Assembly (NCBI RefSeq): GCF_000153105.1
Contig: NZ_AANZ01000002.1
Location: 186,001-250,000 of the forward strand
Origin: Blastopirellula marina DSM 3645
GTDB lineage: Bacteria > Planctomycetota > Planctomycetia > Pirellulales > Pirellulaceae
Length of the DNA stretch: 64,000 nt
Reading direction: 5' to 3'
Below the pieces are notes generated by a model. The model had not been told where the DNA came from. It searched no databases and saw only the letters and a program-made list of their open reading frames with translations. Shown one piece after another: positions 63,364 to 64,000 of the stretch. Numbering within the stretch: the first letter of the stretch is position 1; each line of letters opens with the position of its first letter. The position numbers and the translations under genes are program-made.

Positions 63364-64000
63364 TTAGACGAGCGACTGCATGCTAGCGAGTCCGATTGGT
63401 TCGCGGCTGGTAAACGGCTCGCCGTACTTTGTACCGATCACTTTGCCCCAGTACGAAGCTTCGTCGCGGAGTTTTTCGAGAAAGGTAGGGGACGCCTGTG
63501 AGCGACCTTCGACAAACTGGCTGTGATAGCACGCGATCGACGCCGCTTTCTCTTCCCAATGGTCGCTAATGTCGAGGACGAACGCCGGCTGGATCGCCAT
63601 CTTCAAATGGACGCAGTAATAGTTGTAGATCCGCTCGGGATGAAACGGCGCGCCAGGCATTTCGGTTTTTGACAATTTGGACCAAAACCGAGCCGCATCG
63701 ACCAATTGCGTCGCGGCCAGGTGATCGGGATGCGCGTCTTCCCAATAGGGGGCGAACAACCACCGGGGCCGCACGCGGCGGAAGACGGTCGCAAGTTGCT
63801 CACGAGCTGCTAGCGTCGGTTCGAGACTGCGATTGGGCAGGCCGAGATTCTCGCGCCAGTCGAGCCCCAGAATCTCAGTAGCCGCAGCCGTTTCGGCGGC
63901 GCGCTTTTCCAGTGATCCAAATGGAGTTGGCTCTCCGCTGGTGAGATCAAGAACGCCGACGCGCAAACCTTCGGCTTTGAACTTCAAAATCGCTCCGGCC
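63364..64000 (-). CDS. PIG-L family deacetylase (BshB1-like), 5' part cut off by the window edge
   Basis: PIG-L enzymes remove acetyl groups from N-acetylglucosamine conjugates (such as in bacillithiol and LPS/GPI-like precursors) with one zinc ion. The frame stays open to base 64000, so the N-terminus with the AHPDDxE zinc motif is outside the window. Visible is KFKAEGLRVGVLDLTSGEPTPFGS, then a LGLPNRSLEP phrase, the second zinc motif HPDHLAATQL, and HSQFVEGRSQASPTFLEKLRDEA. The family shares these with BshB1. It ends with an in-frame TAA at 63364-63366. It lies 145 bases upstream of the lipoprotein gene, same direction. Confidence 0.88.
   Translation of the reverse strand, partial: AGAILKFKAEGLRVGVLDLTSGEPTPFGSLEKRAAETAAATEILGLDWRENLGLPNRSLEPTLAAREQLATVFRRVRPRWLFAPYWEDAHPDHLAATQLVDAARFWSKLSKTEMPGAPFHPERIYNYYCVHLKMAIQPAFVLDISDHWEEKAASIACYHSQFVEGRSQASPTFLEKLRDEASYWGKVIGTKYGEPFTSREPIGLASMQSLV

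Overview
The window looks like chromosomal DNA of a planctomycete of the Pirellulaceae (Blastopirellula/Bremerella/Rhodopirellula-like). This rests on marker families: two DUF1559 pseudopilin-like proteins, a DUF1549/DUF1553 (PSD1) cytochrome-type protein paired with a DUF1501 Tat protein, two secreted sulfatases, planctomycete-type Ser/Thr kinases, a FecR/ECF-sigma pair and many secreted proteins of unknown function. No rRNA, complete tRNA, CRISPR array, phage module or transposase gene was found. No composition break is obvious by eye.

Layout. 1-5.2 kb: a PAS sensor cut by the left edge, a SYLF lipid-binding protein, a lipoprotein, class II fructose-bisphosphate aldolase (with a promoter and a strong terminator) and a small Cys phosphatase. 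5.2-9.6 kb: a 12 x 20 bp tandem array, then two consecutive S26 signal peptidases (one with a zinc-ribbon insert, one with a very large insert) and an LptB-like ATPase. 9.6-17.7 kb: two DUF5362-like membrane proteins, sirtuin, enolase-superfamily enzyme, methyltransferase, bioD, an orphan DNA methyltransferase, a REC-HATPase regulator and a fatty-acid desaturase. 18-25 kb: a ketoacyl synthase with a changed active site, then a leftward run of four genes containing MOFRL-type glycerate 2-kinase. 25-31 kb: a small protein behind a possible sigma-54 promoter, a Ser/Thr kinase with a pseudo-receiver tail, a DAACS symporter and a zinc alcohol dehydrogenase.

31-46.5 kb is the most planctomycete-specific part: DUF1559 plus lipoprotein, sulfatase, ECF sigma plus FecR plus lipoprotein plus alpha/beta hydrolase plus a second DUF1559, then the divergent PSD1/DUF1501 pair and a Tat beta-propeller protein. 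Each DUF1559 gene is followed by a strong hairpin before its downstream lipoprotein or hydrolase gene. 46.8-54.8 kb: a Dabb protein, a sugar isomerase lacking part of its barrel, an NlpC/P60-like secreted protein, a second sulfatase, an EF-hand secreted protein, an M28 peptidase and a zinc-ribbon membrane protein. 54.8-60.4 kb: an XRE-SnoaL fusion, a membrane protein, an 850 bp gene-free stretch with an inverted repeat, and a three-gene leftward cassette (unknown protein, sigma-region-4-like protein, membrane Ser/Thr kinase). 60.4-64 kb: a gene-free stretch with stray copies of the 5.5 kb repeat core, a XerC-like recombinase, a small conserved protein, a CsgG/LpoB-like lipoprotein and a PIG-L deacetylase cut by the right edge.

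The best leads for something undescribed are the repeat families (the 20 bp array with distant copies by xerC, and REP-like palindromes at three sites), the kinase/sigma-like cassette at 57-60 kb, the altered ketoacyl synthase and the paired unusual signal peptidases. All functional calls come from reading motifs; no database search was run.
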